Assembly: GCA_964646625.1 (NCBI GenBank)
Contig: CAZYHC010000007.1
Coordinates: 62,001-126,000, forward strand
Direction of reading: 5' to 3'
DNA length: 64,000 nucleotides
Source: DAOULT01 sp964646625
Lineage (GTDB): Bacteria > Chloroflexota > Anaerolineae > CAZYHC01
Below the pieces are notes generated by a model, which did not search any database, was not told where the DNA came from, and saw nothing but the letters and a program-made list of their open reading frames with translations. The translations under genes and the position numbers were made by a program. Shown piece by piece: positions 1 to 8,929 of this stretch. Numbering within the stretch: the first letter of the stretch is position 1; each line of letters opens with the position of its first letter.

Positions 1-141
1 CTGCTGGCCGAGCGGCTCGATAGCCGGGGTGGGCTGATCCTCATCGACAGGGAAGGGGCAATCGGCCACGCCTTCAACACACCCCGCATGGCCCGCGCCT
101 ACCTGAGCGAAGGGATGTCGGAGCCGGTGGTGGAGGTTTAG
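1..141 (+). CDS. Isoaspartyl peptidase/L-asparaginase, C-terminal end (partial)
   Basis: The reading frame is open from the first base to the TAG at 139-141 and gives 46 residues ending a larger protein. The stretch GGLILIDREGAIGHAFNTPR, followed by MARAYL, matches the C-terminal end of type 2 (plant-type) asparaginases/isoaspartyl peptidases of the Ntn-hydrolase superfamily, where a GGL-DxxG segment precedes a FNTPxM motif. These enzymes hydrolyse isoaspartyl dipeptides and asparagine after autocleavage at a threonine; that threonine would lie upstream of the window. The fragment is short, so the family call rests on this one motif region. Confidence 0.7.
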   Translation: MLAERLDSRGGLILIDREGAIGHAFNTPRMARAYLSEGMSEPVVEV

Positions 142-150
142 TTGAGCAAG

Positions 151-312
151 CTGACTCGGATTCTGATCACGGATGTCACGGATTACGGGGTAGAGAGAGC
201 GTGAACAATGTTGTGGGAGCAGTTTGGTATCATCTTGAAATCTTGGTGAGATAGTGGTATCATAATAAATGTGTAAACGATCCGTGAAATCCGTGAAGAA
301 AATCCGTGTCTG
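151..312. repeat. Imperfect 32-bp inverted repeat (CACGGATT family)
   Basis: The arm at 151-182 (built on ACTCGGATT, TCACGGATG, TCACGGA) is complementary to the arm at 281-312 (TCCGTGAAATCCGTGAAG and so on) with only a few mismatches. The arms enclose about 100 bases. Related CACGGATT-type sequence occurs at 22027-22062 and 22558-22590 around the Fur gene. It fills most of the gene-free stretch between the peptidase stop and the first MttB gene and looks like a dispersed palindromic repeat, not a gene. Confidence 0.6.
235..263 (+). promoter_or_regulatory. Possible sigma-70 promoter for the MttB pair
   Basis: TTGAAA at 235-240 and TATCAT at 258-263 are separated by 17 bases, about 80 bases before the start of the first MttB gene. 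The spacing is ideal but both hexamers deviate from consensus, so this is a candidate only. Confidence 0.35.
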
Positions 313-343
313 CTTTTATCAATAAACAAAGGAGTGCAGGCTT

Positions 344-1798
344 ATGAGAAGCAACTATAACGTACACGTGACCCCCCAATTCAGGGTGCTTAGCGACGAT
401 CAGGTGGAGGAGTTACATCTGGCTACCCTGGAGGTGCTGCGCCGCACCGGCGTGGTCATCCTCGAGCCGGAAGGCGTGGAGCTGCTGAAAAAAGCCGGGT
501 GCAAAGTGGACGCTCAGCGGGTGCGCATCCCGGCTCATCTGGTGGAATGGGCCGCCAGCGCCGCCCCGCCCTGCATCACCCTCTGCGACCGAAATGGGAA
601 ACCGGCCATGCGTCTGGAGGGCGAGCGAGTCTATTACGGCACCGGCTCCGACACCCCCAACGTGGTCGATCCCGACAGCGGCCAGAGACGACCGGCCCGC
701 AAAGCAGATGTGGGCAACATCTCCAGGGTGGTGGACTTTTTGCCCCACTTGGACTTCATGATGTGCATGGGCATCGCCTCGGACGTGGATCAGTCGGTTT
801 CGGACCTGCATCACTTTGAGGCTATGGTCAGTAACACCACCAAGCCCATTGTCTTCACCGCCTGGAACCTCGACAACCTGAAGGACATCGTGGAGATGGC
901 CGAGGCGGTGGCCGGCGGAGAGGAAGCGTTACGCCTGAGCCCCTTCTGCGCGCTCTACACCGAGCCTATTTCGCCCCTCCAGCACGCCATAGAGGCCAGC
1001 CAGAAATTGCTCTACATGTCGGGCAAAGGGCTGCCTACGGTCTACACTCCGGGGCTGATGACCGGCGCTTCCGGCCCGGTGACCATCGCCGGAGGACTGG
1101 TGCAGGGCAACGCCGAGCTGCTTTCCGGGCTGGTGATGTCCCAGCTAAAGCGGGAGGGAGCGCCTTTCATCTACGGCGGCGGCGTGCTGCCCATCGACAT
1201 GCGCACTACTTTGATGTCCTACGCCGCGCCGGAGTTCATGCTGGCTACCTGCGCCCTGAAGGATATGTCGCGCTATTACCGGCTGCCCATGTTTCACTTC
1301 GCCGGGTGCACCGATGCCAAGACTTTCGATCAGCAGGCCTCTCTGGAGGGGGCGTTGTGGGTCCTGCTGGCCGCTCTGAACGGAGGCAACCTGGTGCACG
1401 ACGTGGGCTACATCGACAACGGCCTGACGTCCTCCTACGAGATGCTGGTGTCTATGGATGAGGTCATCGGCCTCACTAAACGCATTATGGATGGGGTGGT
1501 GGTGGACGACGAGACGATGGCCCTGGACGTCATCGACGAGGTAGGGCCGGGCGGGCATTTCCTGGGCACAGAGCACACCTATCGTCATTTCCGCCAAAAC
1601 TGGTTCCCGAAGTTGCTCGACCGTACCAATTACGATATGTGGGTAGAGAACGGGCGGCTAACTCTGGGCGACCGGGCCATAGCCAGGGCGCGAGAGATCC
1701 TGGCCAGCCATCGACCCGAACCGCTGGACGAGACGGTGGCTTCCAGGCTGGCAGACATCATCGCCCGCGCCGAGAAAAGAACCGGGGTCAGGGAATAA
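344..1798 (+). CDS. MttB-family corrinoid methyltransferase (non-pyrrolysine), copy 1
   Basis: This 484-residue protein belongs to the trimethylamine methyltransferase superfamily (COG5598). Characterised non-pyrrolysine members such as MtgB, MtpB and MtcB move a methyl group from a quaternary amine to a corrinoid protein. Length and C-terminal landmarks fit: CTDAKTFDQQASLEGA near 325-340, GPGGHFLGTEHT near 400, and a basic helical tail. The frame runs through without an internal TAG, so no pyrrolysine is encoded; the substrate is therefore probably a betaine-like compound, not trimethylamine (inference). An AAAGGAG ribosome binding site precedes the ATG. It is the first gene of a unit with copy 2, a permease and a stress protein. 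No corrinoid protein or activator gene is adjacent. Confidence 0.88.
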   Translation: MRSNYNVHVTPQFRVLSDDQVEELHLATLEVLRRTGVVILEPEGVELLKKAGCKVDAQRVRIPAHLVEWAASAAPPCITLCDRNGKPAMRLEGERVYYGTGSDTPNVVDPDSGQRRPARKADVGNISRVVDFLPHLDFMMCMGIASDVDQSVSDLHHFEAMVSNTTKPIVFTAWNLDNLKDIVEMAEAVAGGEEALRLSPFCALYTEPISPLQHAIEASQKLLYMSGKGLPTVYTPGLMTGASGPVTIAGGLVQGNAELLSGLVMSQLKREGAPFIYGGGVLPIDMRTTLMSYAAPEFMLATCALKDMSRYYRLPMFHFAGCTDAKTFDQQASLEGALWVLLAALNGGNLVHDVGYIDNGLTSSYEMLVSMDEVIGLTKRIMDGVVVDDETMALDVIDEVGPGGHFLGTEHTYRHFRQNWFPKLLDRTNYDMWVENGRLTLGDRAIARAREILASHRPEPLDETVASRLADIIARAEKRTGVRE

Positions 1799-1810
1799 CA
1801 TTGGAGGTTA

Positions 1811-1843
1811 AGGTGCCTGGCACTTCCAAAGTGCCAGGCACCT
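1811..1843. repeat. 33-bp palindromic repeat (GGTGCCTGGCAC family), copy 1
   Basis: Two 15-base arms, AGGTGCCTGGCACTT and its exact complement, flank a 3-base loop. It sits between the two MttB genes. Further copies lie at 8928-8960, 36960-36992 and 39398-39430, with a half copy at 34365-34379. There is no T-run after it, so it is better read as a dispersed element than as a terminator, although it could form a strong RNA hairpin. Confidence 0.9.
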
Positions 1844-1862
1844 GGGAGGCAGACCGATTATA

Positions 1863-3323
1863 ATGAAAAGCAATTACAACGTACACCTGACCCCGCAGTT
1901 TCGGGTGCTCTCCGACGCTCAAATGGAAGAGCTACACCTGGCTACCCTGGAGGTGCTGCGCCGCACGGGAGTGGTCGTCTACGAGCCGGCGGGGGTGGAG
2001 CTGTTGAAAAGGGCCGGTTGCCGGGTGGATGGGCACCGGGTGCGCTTCCCGGCCCATCTGTTGGAGTGGACGCTGCGCTGTGCTCCGCCGTGCGTCACTC
2101 TCTGCGACCGCAACGGGAAGGCGGCCATGCCCCTGGAGGATGGACGAACCTACTACGGCACCGGCTCCGACACCCCCAACGTGGTCGATCCTTATAGTGG
2201 TGAGCGACGGTTGGGCCTGATCAGGGACGTGGAGGACATGGCTCGCCTGGTCGATGCCCTGCCCAACCTGGACTTCGTGATGTGCATGGCTATCGCCTCG
2301 GACGTTAAGGGGGCCATCTCCGACCTGTACCACTTCCGGGCCATGCTGACCAATACCACCAAGCCGATCTGCTTCACGGCCTGGAACCTGGCTAACCTGA
2401 AAGATATCGTGGAAATGTGCGAGGTGGTGGCTGGAGGAGCAGAACAGTACCGCCTTAACCCCTTTGCCATCCTGTATGCCGAGCCGGTTTCCCCCTTGCA
2501 GCACGCCGTGGAGGGCACCCAAAAGTTGCTCTACATGGCGGAGAAAGGGCTGCCCATAGTCTACACCCCGGCGCCTATCGCCGGTGCTTCGGCCCCGGTC
2601 ACGATGGCCGGGGAACTGGTGCAGGCCAACGCCGAGCTGCTTTCCGGCCTGACCATGGCCCAGCTTAAACGGGAAGGGACGCCCGTCGTTTACGGCGGGG
2701 GGCTGCCTTTTATGGACATGCAGACCATGATCGCTCCTTACGCCCCGCCGGAGTTTTTGCTAAGCATGGCGGCCATGACGGACCTGATCCGTTACCGCTA
2801 TAGATTGCCCGTCTTCAGCTACGGGGGATGCAGCGATTCCAAAGTGTTCGACCAGCAGGCCAGCCTGGAGGGGGCGCTGTGGATCCTGATGACCGCTCTT
2901 TCGGGCGGCAACCTGGCCCACGACGTGGGCTATATCGAGTCCGGCCTGACCGCTTCGATGGAAATGATCGTCATGAACGATGAGGTCATCGGCCTGGTGA
3001 AGCGCATCATGGGCGGCGTGGTGGTGGACGAAGAAACGATGGCCCTGGAGGTCATCGACGAGATAGGGCCAGGGGGGCACTTCCTGGGCACAGAACACAC
3101 CTACCGCCACTTTCGGGAGAATTGGTTCCCCGAAATGCTCGACCGCACCAACTACCAGACCTGGGTGGAGAATGGGCGGCTGACCTACGGCCAGAGGGCT
3201 AACGCCAGGGTCAGGGAGATTCTGGAAAGCCACACGCCGGAGCCGCTGGATGAGGAGGTGAGCGCTAAACTGGCCGCTATCATCGACAGGGCGGAGCAGA
3301 GGGTGCAAGAAAACGAAAAGTAG
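1863..3323 (+). CDS. MttB-family corrinoid methyltransferase (non-pyrrolysine), copy 2
   Basis: This 486-residue protein is a close paralogue of the preceding gene: SNYNVH, TPQFRVLSD, ATLEVLRRTGVV, YYGTGSDTPNVVDP and GPGGHFLGTEHTYRHF are shared almost residue for residue. It has the same TIM-barrel MttB fold expected for corrinoid-dependent methyl transfer from a methylated amine. There is no internal TAG. The two differ most in the first third (for example ASAAPPC against LRCAPPC) and around the FHFAGCTD / FSYGGCSD segment, which may tune substrate choice. The 33-bp palindrome separates the genes, and no Shine-Dalgarno stronger than GGAGG at 1845-1849 is visible. A recent tandem duplication is the simplest origin. 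The partner corrinoid protein is not encoded nearby. Confidence 0.87.
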   Translation: MKSNYNVHLTPQFRVLSDAQMEELHLATLEVLRRTGVVVYEPAGVELLKRAGCRVDGHRVRFPAHLLEWTLRCAPPCVTLCDRNGKAAMPLEDGRTYYGTGSDTPNVVDPYSGERRLGLIRDVEDMARLVDALPNLDFVMCMAIASDVKGAISDLYHFRAMLTNTTKPICFTAWNLANLKDIVEMCEVVAGGAEQYRLNPFAILYAEPVSPLQHAVEGTQKLLYMAEKGLPIVYTPAPIAGASAPVTMAGELVQANAELLSGLTMAQLKREGTPVVYGGGLPFMDMQTMIAPYAPPEFLLSMAAMTDLIRYRYRLPVFSYGGCSDSKVFDQQASLEGALWILMTALSGGNLAHDVGYIESGLTASMEMIVMNDEVIGLVKRIMGGVVVDEETMALEVIDEIGPGGHFLGTEHTYRHFRENWFPEMLDRTNYQTWVENGRLTYGQRANARVREILESHTPEPLDEEVSAKLAAIIDRAEQRVQENEK

Positions 3324-3388
3324 CAGATGCCTGCGAGCTTGTCTCGCCGGAGGATGAATAAGCAAGGGAAGAGAAAGAAGGAGTATCT

Positions 3389-5158
3389 ATGTCCTTGAGC
3401 AAGGTGCTGAAGGTAGCGATCGTTGTCAGTCTGGCGCTGATCTTATGCCTGACCCTCCGTTCTCCGGTGATGCAGGCCGAAGGAGATGATAATAATAATG
3501 GGAAAGAGGTCACTCTAGCCGTTCTGGGTCGAGTGATGACTACCCAGCAGCAACCGATCTCTGAAGCGACGGTGCGGGTCTTTGTGGCCGGAGAGCAGCG
3601 CCCTCTTCTCCTCGATGGCGAAGAGGTTGACGAAATTGAGACCACCAGCGATGGCACCTACATTGCCGACTTGCGCCTGCCCTGCTCCCTGGTTGAGGAC
3701 ATCGAGCGCGGTCAGGCTGAATTGGCGGTGGAAATCGTCAAGCCTGCTTTTCGTACCCTTCGCCACGTATATGGTAAGGAAGCCCTGGGCGGATCCGAAG
3801 ATGTATTCTACGCTCATGCCGGCGACGTGGTGTTGCTCTACGCCTTCAATGCGGCCTTCTTCATCGCCACCGGGGTTTTTCTGGTCGTCTTTGGTTTGAT
3901 CTCCTTCAGCGTCCTACAGGAGACGGTCGCCGCTTTCCTGGGGGCGGCGATCATACTGGGCGTGACGTATACTCTGGGTAGCTTCTGGCCCGATTGCTGG
4001 ATCATTTCCTTCGAGCAGGCCATCCGCTTCATAGACTTTGACGTTATCTTTCTTCTGTTGGGCCTGATGGTGTTCATGGCTATCATGGGCCAGACGGGCG
4101 TCTTTGCCTGGCTGGCTTTCAAATCTTATCAGATAGCGCGGGGCAACGCCTTTATTCTGGTCGTTATTTTGGTGGCCGTCACCGGCCTCACATCTTCGGT
4201 TCTGAACAGCGTGACGGTCATGTTGCTCATGGCCCCTATCAGCGTGGAGATCGCCTTGATGTTAGGCATCCATCCTTTCTCGCTGGTCATCCCGGAGGTG
4301 TTGGCTTCCAATATTGGCGGGGCCGCGACGCTTATCGGCGACCCGCCCAACACTATGATCGGCTCTCACGTGGGGCTGACCTTCAATCAATTTCTACTCC
4401 ACATGGGCCCCATCTCTTCGGTTATGATGCTCGTATTGCTGATCATGATCGCCTGGATGTACCGCAAAGAATACAGCCAGGCGCGGTCACAAATCTCGCC
4501 CACCCTGCTCCGGCGGTTGGAAGAGGATTCGAAGATCACCGACCCTGCCTTGCTTCGCAAATCGCTTCTGATCTTCATGGTCACCATGATCCTTTTCTTT
4601 ATCGAGGACCTGTTCCAAATGCCGCCCAGCGTGGTAGCCATCCTGGGCGCCACCGCCCTGCTGCTGTGGACTCGGCCCAGCATGGAAGAGATGCTGAAAG
4701 AGGTAGACTGGACAACGCTGGTCTTTTTCATGATGCTATTTATAGTGATAGGGGGCACCCAGGAGGTCGGGCTGATCCCCGCCATCGCCGATGTCATCAA
4801 GAACCTGGCCGGCGACAATTTGCTGGTAGCCACCATGCTCGTCGTCTGGGTATCGGGCCTGGCCTCGGCGGTGGTGGCCAACATCCCTTACACCGCCGCC
4901 GTGTTGCCCATTATTGTCTTCCTGACAAACACCGTTCCCGGCGCAGATAACAACGTGCTATATTGGGCTTTGTCCGTAGGAGCCTGTCTGGGCGGCAACG
5001 CTACCTTTATTGGCGCGGCGCCCAATATCGTGGCCGCCGGAGTGCTGGATCGCACCGGCTATCGCCTGTCGTTTATGGATTTCTTGAAAATTGGCGTGCC
5101 GGTGACTTTCGTTACCATCTTGTTGCCGAGCATCTGGTTAATAATCCGCTACCTCTAG
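3389..5158 (+). CDS. ArsB/NhaD (SLC13-type) permease with exported N-terminal domain
   Basis: This 589-residue membrane protein begins with a signal-like segment (residues 5-30). An acidic, presumably extracytoplasmic domain follows to about residue 145, with a carboxypeptidase-regulatory-like GRVMTTQQQPISEATVRV strand pattern. About eleven hydrophobic segments follow. Two family motifs mark the ion-transporter superfamily: NIGGAATLIGDPPN near 310-325 and LGGNATFIGAAPN near 533-545. Members move anions or exchange sodium and protons; the substrate cannot be told from sequence. The extra N-terminal domain is not found in standard ArsB or NhaD. A GAAGGAG site precedes the ATG. It lies 65 bases after the second MttB gene, so it may import the methylated substrate or keep ion balance. 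Confidence 0.82.
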   Translation: MSLSKVLKVAIVVSLALILCLTLRSPVMQAEGDDNNNGKEVTLAVLGRVMTTQQQPISEATVRVFVAGEQRPLLLDGEEVDEIETTSDGTYIADLRLPCSLVEDIERGQAELAVEIVKPAFRTLRHVYGKEALGGSEDVFYAHAGDVVLLYAFNAAFFIATGVFLVVFGLISFSVLQETVAAFLGAAIILGVTYTLGSFWPDCWIISFEQAIRFIDFDVIFLLLGLMVFMAIMGQTGVFAWLAFKSYQIARGNAFILVVILVAVTGLTSSVLNSVTVMLLMAPISVEIALMLGIHPFSLVIPEVLASNIGGAATLIGDPPNTMIGSHVGLTFNQFLLHMGPISSVMMLVLLIMIAWMYRKEYSQARSQISPTLLRRLEEDSKITDPALLRKSLLIFMVTMILFFIEDLFQMPPSVVAILGATALLLWTRPSMEEMLKEVDWTTLVFFMMLFIVIGGTQEVGLIPAIADVIKNLAGDNLLVATMLVVWVSGLASAVVANIPYTAAVLPIIVFLTNTVPGADNNVLYWALSVGACLGGNATFIGAAPNIVAAGVLDRTGYRLSFMDFLKIGVPVTFVTILLPSIWLIIRYL

Positions 5159-5208
5159 CCGGGAGGTTAAATCTCCGGTCTAAAACTTTTTTGGAAGGAG
5201 CCGATCTA

Positions 5209-5631
5209 GTGGGTAAAATCCTGTGTGCCACGCGGGGTGGCGAGGAGAGTTACCGCGCCCAGGACAAGGCCATTGCCCTGGCCAAAGAACGCGGCGATGA
5301 GCTTGTTTTCCTCTACGTGGTAGACCTGGCCTTCCTGAACAAAGGGGCGGCGCCTATCGTGGTGGACATCAAGGGAAGCATGGACAGGGTGGGCGAATTT
5401 CTGCTGGTCATGGCCCAGGAACGAGCCAGGGAGCAGGGGGTGACTGCCACCTACATCCTGCGGGAGGGCGAGGTGTGGAATGAGATAAAAGCGGCCACCC
5501 GGGAAGAGAAGGCAGACCTGGTCGTCCTCGGTCAACCGTGCGGCGAAAACCGCATCTTCGCCCTGGAATCGCTTCAGGCTTTCGTCGCTGAGATCGAGGC
5601 CGAGACCGGTGTAGAGGTGCTCGTCGTTTGA
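5209..5631 (+). CDS. Universal stress protein (UspA) family
   Basis: I place the start at the GTG at 5209, nine bases after GGAAGGAG, which gives 140 residues beginning GKILCATRGGEESYRAQDKA. The frame stays open further upstream but overlaps the permease there. The alpha/beta pattern with KILCATRGGEES, the helix AIALAKERGDELVFLYVV and a C-terminal ADLVVLG strand fits the UspA nucleotide-binding fold. The full ATP loop G-2x-G-9x-G(S/T) is not clear (only GQPCGENRIF), so nucleotide binding is uncertain. Stand-alone Usp proteins commonly sit beside transporters and modulate them; here it is 50 bases behind the permease and probably cotranscribed. Confidence 0.75.
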   Translation: MGKILCATRGGEESYRAQDKAIALAKERGDELVFLYVVDLAFLNKGAAPIVVDIKGSMDRVGEFLLVMAQERAREQGVTATYILREGEVWNEIKAATREEKADLVVLGQPCGENRIFALESLQAFVAEIEAETGVEVLVV

Positions 5632-5639
5632 ACCCTGAG

Positions 5640-5698
5640 CACGAATGAGCGAATGAGGACGCCTGATGTGCTGGGTTCGTTCCATTCGTCCCTTCGTG
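5640..5698. repeat. Inverted repeat (CACGAATGA family)
   Basis: CACGAATGAGCGAATGAGGA at 5640-5659 pairs with the segment ending CCCTTCGTG at 5698 (complement CACGAAGGGACGAATGGAACG). It occupies most of the gap before the chelatase-like gene and resembles the other dispersed stem-loop repeats of this window. Confidence 0.6.
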
Positions 5699-5729
5699 TT
5701 ATCAATTATTATATAATAAAGGGTAAACT

Positions 5730-7784
5730 ATGCCACCAATCTTTCCATTTACAGCCATTGTGGGCCAGAAAAGAATGAAGATGGCCCTCATCCTCAACGC
5801 TATCAGCCCTCAAATCGGGGGGGTGCTCATCCGTGGAGAGCGGGGCACGGCCAAATCGACGGCGGCCCGCGGGCTGGCCGCCCTTCTACCGGAGATCGAG
5901 ATCGTGGCCGATTGCCCCTTCAATTGCGATCCCCATCATCCCGAAAGCGTGTGCGACGATTGCCGCGCTCGTCTGGAACGTGGGGAGGAGTTGCCCCTCT
6001 CCCGTCGTCAGACACGCTTTGTGGACCTGCCCGTCAGCGCCACCGAGGATCGGGTGGTGGGCACCCTGGACATCGAGTTAGCCATCAAGAAAGGCGAACG
6101 CCACTTTGAGCCCGGGGTGCTGGCCGCCGCCAACCGGGGACTCCTCTACGTGGACGAGGTGAACCTGCTGGACGATCACGTGGTCGATCTCCTGCTGGAT
6201 TCGGCGGCCATGGGCGTCAACGTGGTGGAACGGGAAGGCATTTCTTTCTCCCACCCGGCCCGTTTCATCCTGGTGGGCACGATGAATCCTGAGGAGGGCG
6301 AGCTTCGGCCCCAGCTTTTGGACCGTTTTGCCCTCTGTGTGGAGATCAGGGGCATCGTTGACCCCCGCGCCCGGATGGATATCCTGGAACGCTGTGTCCA
6401 GTTCGAGCGCGACCCCGACGCCTTTCGAGCACAGTGGCAGTCGGAGGAGGAGCGCCTCTGCCGCCGCATCGTCCGTGCCCGGCAGCTTCTGCCCCAGGTC
6501 ACGTACCAGCGCACCGACCTGTTTACTATTGCCGAACTGAGCGCCGGGCTGGGGGTCGATGGTCATCGCAGCGACATCGTTATCCTCAAAGCGGCCCTGG
6601 CCCACGCTGCTCTGGCCGGACGCCAGACGGTGACCGAGGAGGATATCCTGGTGGCTGCCGAACTGGCTTTGCCCCATCGTCTCAAGAAACAACCTTTCCA
6701 GGAGACCGAGTTACGTTTTGAGGAATTGGAACATAGACTGGAAGAGGTCAGAAACGAGGTAGCCGAACAGGAGATGTCTCTCCACCTCGAAGACGACCCC
6801 TCCACGATAAAAAAAAACGAACTGACTGATGAGCAGACCACTGAAGGCCAGACGCCCGGCCAGAGTTTTGGCGCGCCGCTCAAGGGACACCAGGCCATTC
6901 CTTTGGGACAGGGGTGGGCTGTGGATATGGCGGTGGAAATAGGGCCGGTCTTCAAGCCCAAACGCCTGGAAACTCCGCTGGACAAGATCACCCGACATGC
7001 CTCAGGTAGACGCAGCTCCACCCGTACCGACCGCAAGCGGGGACGTTACGTCCAGAGCCGTCCGGCTCACGGTCAGCACGACGACGTTGCCTTTGACGCT
7101 ACCTTCCGTCAGGCCGCTCCCTACCAGCGCCGTCGCCGTGAAGAGATGGCCCTCAAGGGAGAGCCCCAGGTGGCTATCGCCATCGCCAGGGAAGACCTGC
7201 AACGCAAAGTGCGGGTGCGTCGCGCCTCTAATCTCATCCTCTTCGTGGTCGATGCCAGTTGGTCTATGGCCGCCGCAGAACGGATGCAGGCCACCAAGGG
7301 GGCGATCATGTCCCTCCTGATCGACGCCTATCAGCGCCGAGATCGGGTGGGTCTGGTCACTTTTCAAAAAGACCGCGCCAGGGCCGTTCTGCCTTTCACC
7401 TCCAGCGTGGAGCTGGCCCAGAAAGCCCTGAAAGATATCCCCGTGGGCGGTAAGACCCCTCTCTCCAGCGGCCTGATGCTGGCCTATCGCCTGTTCGTCC
7501 GGGAGATGCGCCTGCATACTGAAATCATGCCCCTCATGATCCTTCTGACTGACGGGGCGGGCAACGTGTCTATGAGCGAGATACCTGCTCACGACGAATC
7601 CCTCATGGTAGCCGACATGATCCGGGAAAAGGGAATCCGCTCCGTGGTGATCAACATGGAACACGTTTCCTTCGATCGGGGTCTGGCCCAGGAATTGGCC
7701 GACGCCTTGAACGGCCCCTGCTACACCCTGCGCGAGTTAAAAGCCGAAGAGTTGTATCATACGGTGCGCGACGAGCTTCAGTAG
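5730..7784 (+). CDS. Magnesium/cobalt chelatase-like AAA+ and VWA fusion (ChlI/ChlD type)
   Basis: The 684-residue protein joins an AAA+ ATPase domain (about 1-330) to a C-terminal von Willebrand A domain (about 500-684). The Walker A motif is GERGTAKS at 36-43 and Walker B is LLYVDEVNLL near 138-147. The MIDAS motif DxSxS is D508-ASWS. Four cysteines (C62, C66, C75, C78) could hold a metal. A charged, low-complexity linker lies near 330-480, as in ChlD/BchD. Such proteins power metal insertion into tetrapyrroles with a large CobN/BchH subunit, but none is encoded here and related AAA-VWA pairs serve other metalloenzymes. Cobalt insertion would fit the corrinoid theme; this is inference. The start is the ATG after AAAGGGTAAACT. 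Confidence 0.85.
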   Translation: MPPIFPFTAIVGQKRMKMALILNAISPQIGGVLIRGERGTAKSTAARGLAALLPEIEIVADCPFNCDPHHPESVCDDCRARLERGEELPLSRRQTRFVDLPVSATEDRVVGTLDIELAIKKGERHFEPGVLAAANRGLLYVDEVNLLDDHVVDLLLDSAAMGVNVVEREGISFSHPARFILVGTMNPEEGELRPQLLDRFALCVEIRGIVDPRARMDILERCVQFERDPDAFRAQWQSEEERLCRRIVRARQLLPQVTYQRTDLFTIAELSAGLGVDGHRSDIVILKAALAHAALAGRQTVTEEDILVAAELALPHRLKKQPFQETELRFEELEHRLEEVRNEVAEQEMSLHLEDDPSTIKKNELTDEQTTEGQTPGQSFGAPLKGHQAIPLGQGWAVDMAVEIGPVFKPKRLETPLDKITRHASGRRSSTRTDRKRGRYVQSRPAHGQHDDVAFDATFRQAAPYQRRRREEMALKGEPQVAIAIAREDLQRKVRVRRASNLILFVVDASWSMAAAERMQATKGAIMSLLIDAYQRRDRVGLVTFQKDRARAVLPFTSSVELAQKALKDIPVGGKTPLSSGLMLAYRLFVREMRLHTEIMPLMILLTDGAGNVSMSEIPAHDESLMVADMIREKGIRSVVINMEHVSFDRGLAQELADALNGPCYTLRELKAEELYHTVRDELQ

Positions 7785-7801
7785 AAAAACCGCCTGGCCT
7801 T

Positions 7802-8929
7802 GTGTCGGCGGTAGAAAAAGCCAAGATGAACCATAATTTGCCACAGGCGTTCCTGGCGGACGTCGTCCGTGGGGCAGAAATCGCCTACGAGCGTCCAGAG
7901 TTCGATACTCACATCCACTCCATGATCTCGGATGGGGTCTGGTGGCCCTCCCGGGTGGTGGCTGAGGCTCGCCGCCGGGGGCTGCGGGCCATCGCCCTCA
8001 CCGACCACGACCATATCAGCGGGCTGGCAGAAGCCCTGCGGGCCGGGGCCGAGTCTGGGATCGCCATCGTTCCTGGGGTGGAGATCGACACCGACGAGGA
8101 CGGGGTGGACGCCGAGATACTCGGCTACAACGTCCTGGGCCCCGATGGAACCGACCGCAGGATAGAGGCTTTTTTTCTGGAGATCAACCGCCGGCGCCTG
8201 GAGAGAACCCGGCGGTGGATCGAGTTGATCAACCAGGCTTACGAGACGGGACAGGTGGAGGAGATCAACCGCTCCTCGCCATTACAGTTGGCACCGAAGC
8301 CTGCCCGCCCGCTTGACCTTCAAGCCCTGCTGGAACATCGCCTGAAACGGCCCATCGCCCCCGAGAAGATGGACGATTGGCTGGTCAGGCTGGTGTTTAT
8401 GACCCCCCACATGTGCCTGTTCCTGTTGGAGTGTGGCTATATTGTGAATCCACCACCGTCTGACTCGCTCAGGGAGGTTAAACGGGCTTTCTTCGTAAAA
8501 GACAAACCGTTCCACGTTCCCATAGACACACCCACCCAGGAACAGGCTATTGGAGAGATCCGGCAGAGCGGCGGGACGGCGGTGCTGGCCCATCCGGCCC
8601 TCATCAAAAATCTGGAGCCGGAATGGAAACCGAGGGAAAGCGAAAGGTTCACCAATCCCAGAAAGAAGGGCAAAATCTATCCTTCTGAACTCATCGAACG
8701 CCTGGTCGATCAAGGGCTTGGAGGGATCGAACTGTATTTCTACGAGGCCAGCCGCGATGAGCAGTTTAAGAACCAGGAGGAATCGCGTCAGGCCAACGCC
8801 TACTTTGCCAGGTTGGCGGAAAGCTATGGGCTGCTCACCACCTTTGGCTCCGATTGTCACGGCCCCCGACAGGGCGTGGACGACGTCAAAATGGGGAGAT
8901 TCGGAGGCCGAAGACGGATTACCAGTTAG
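7802..8929 (+). CDS. PHP-domain metal-dependent phosphoesterase
   Basis: This is a 375-residue protein of the polymerase and histidinol phosphatase (PHP) superfamily. Metal-binding motifs are D35-T-H37-I-H39, T67-DHDH, E94 in VPGVEID, H near 263 in AVLAHPA, and the C-terminal GSDCHGP. Relatives hydrolyse phosphate monoesters or nucleoside 3',5'-bisphosphates such as pAp. An insertion of about 110 residues (near 130-240) separates the early and late motifs. The start may be the GTG at 7802 or the ATG at 7826; neither has a strong ribosome site. It follows the chelatase-like gene by 17 bases. The stop codon overlaps the first bases of a 33-bp palindrome, so the C-terminal tail RRRITS may have been set by that insertion. 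Confidence 0.8.
   Translation: MSAVEKAKMNHNLPQAFLADVVRGAEIAYERPEFDTHIHSMISDGVWWPSRVVAEARRRGLRAIALTDHDHISGLAEALRAGAESGIAIVPGVEIDTDEDGVDAEILGYNVLGPDGTDRRIEAFFLEINRRRLERTRRWIELINQAYETGQVEEINRSSPLQLAPKPARPLDLQALLEHRLKRPIAPEKMDDWLVRLVFMTPHMCLFLLECGYIVNPPPSDSLREVKRAFFVKDKPFHVPIDTPTQEQAIGEIRQSGGTAVLAHPALIKNLEPEWKPRESERFTNPRKKGKIYPSELIERLVDQGLGGIELYFYEASRDEQFKNQEESRQANAYFARLAESYGLLTTFGSDCHGPRQGVDDVKMGRFGGRRRITS

Noticed and set aside
1811..1843. Reading the 33-bp palindrome as an intrinsic terminator
   Set aside because: No U-tract follows, and identical copies lie inside genes and before a start, so a dispersed element explains it better.
344..3323. Pyrrolysine-containing trimethylamine methyltransferase
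   Set aside because: Neither MttB gene has an internal TAG and no pyl gene is seen; they belong to the non-pyrrolysine group.
5730..7784. Evidence for bacteriochlorophyll synthesis from the ChlI/ChlD-like protein
   Set aside because: No BchH or other bch gene is present and AAA-VWA fusions occur widely in non-phototrophs.
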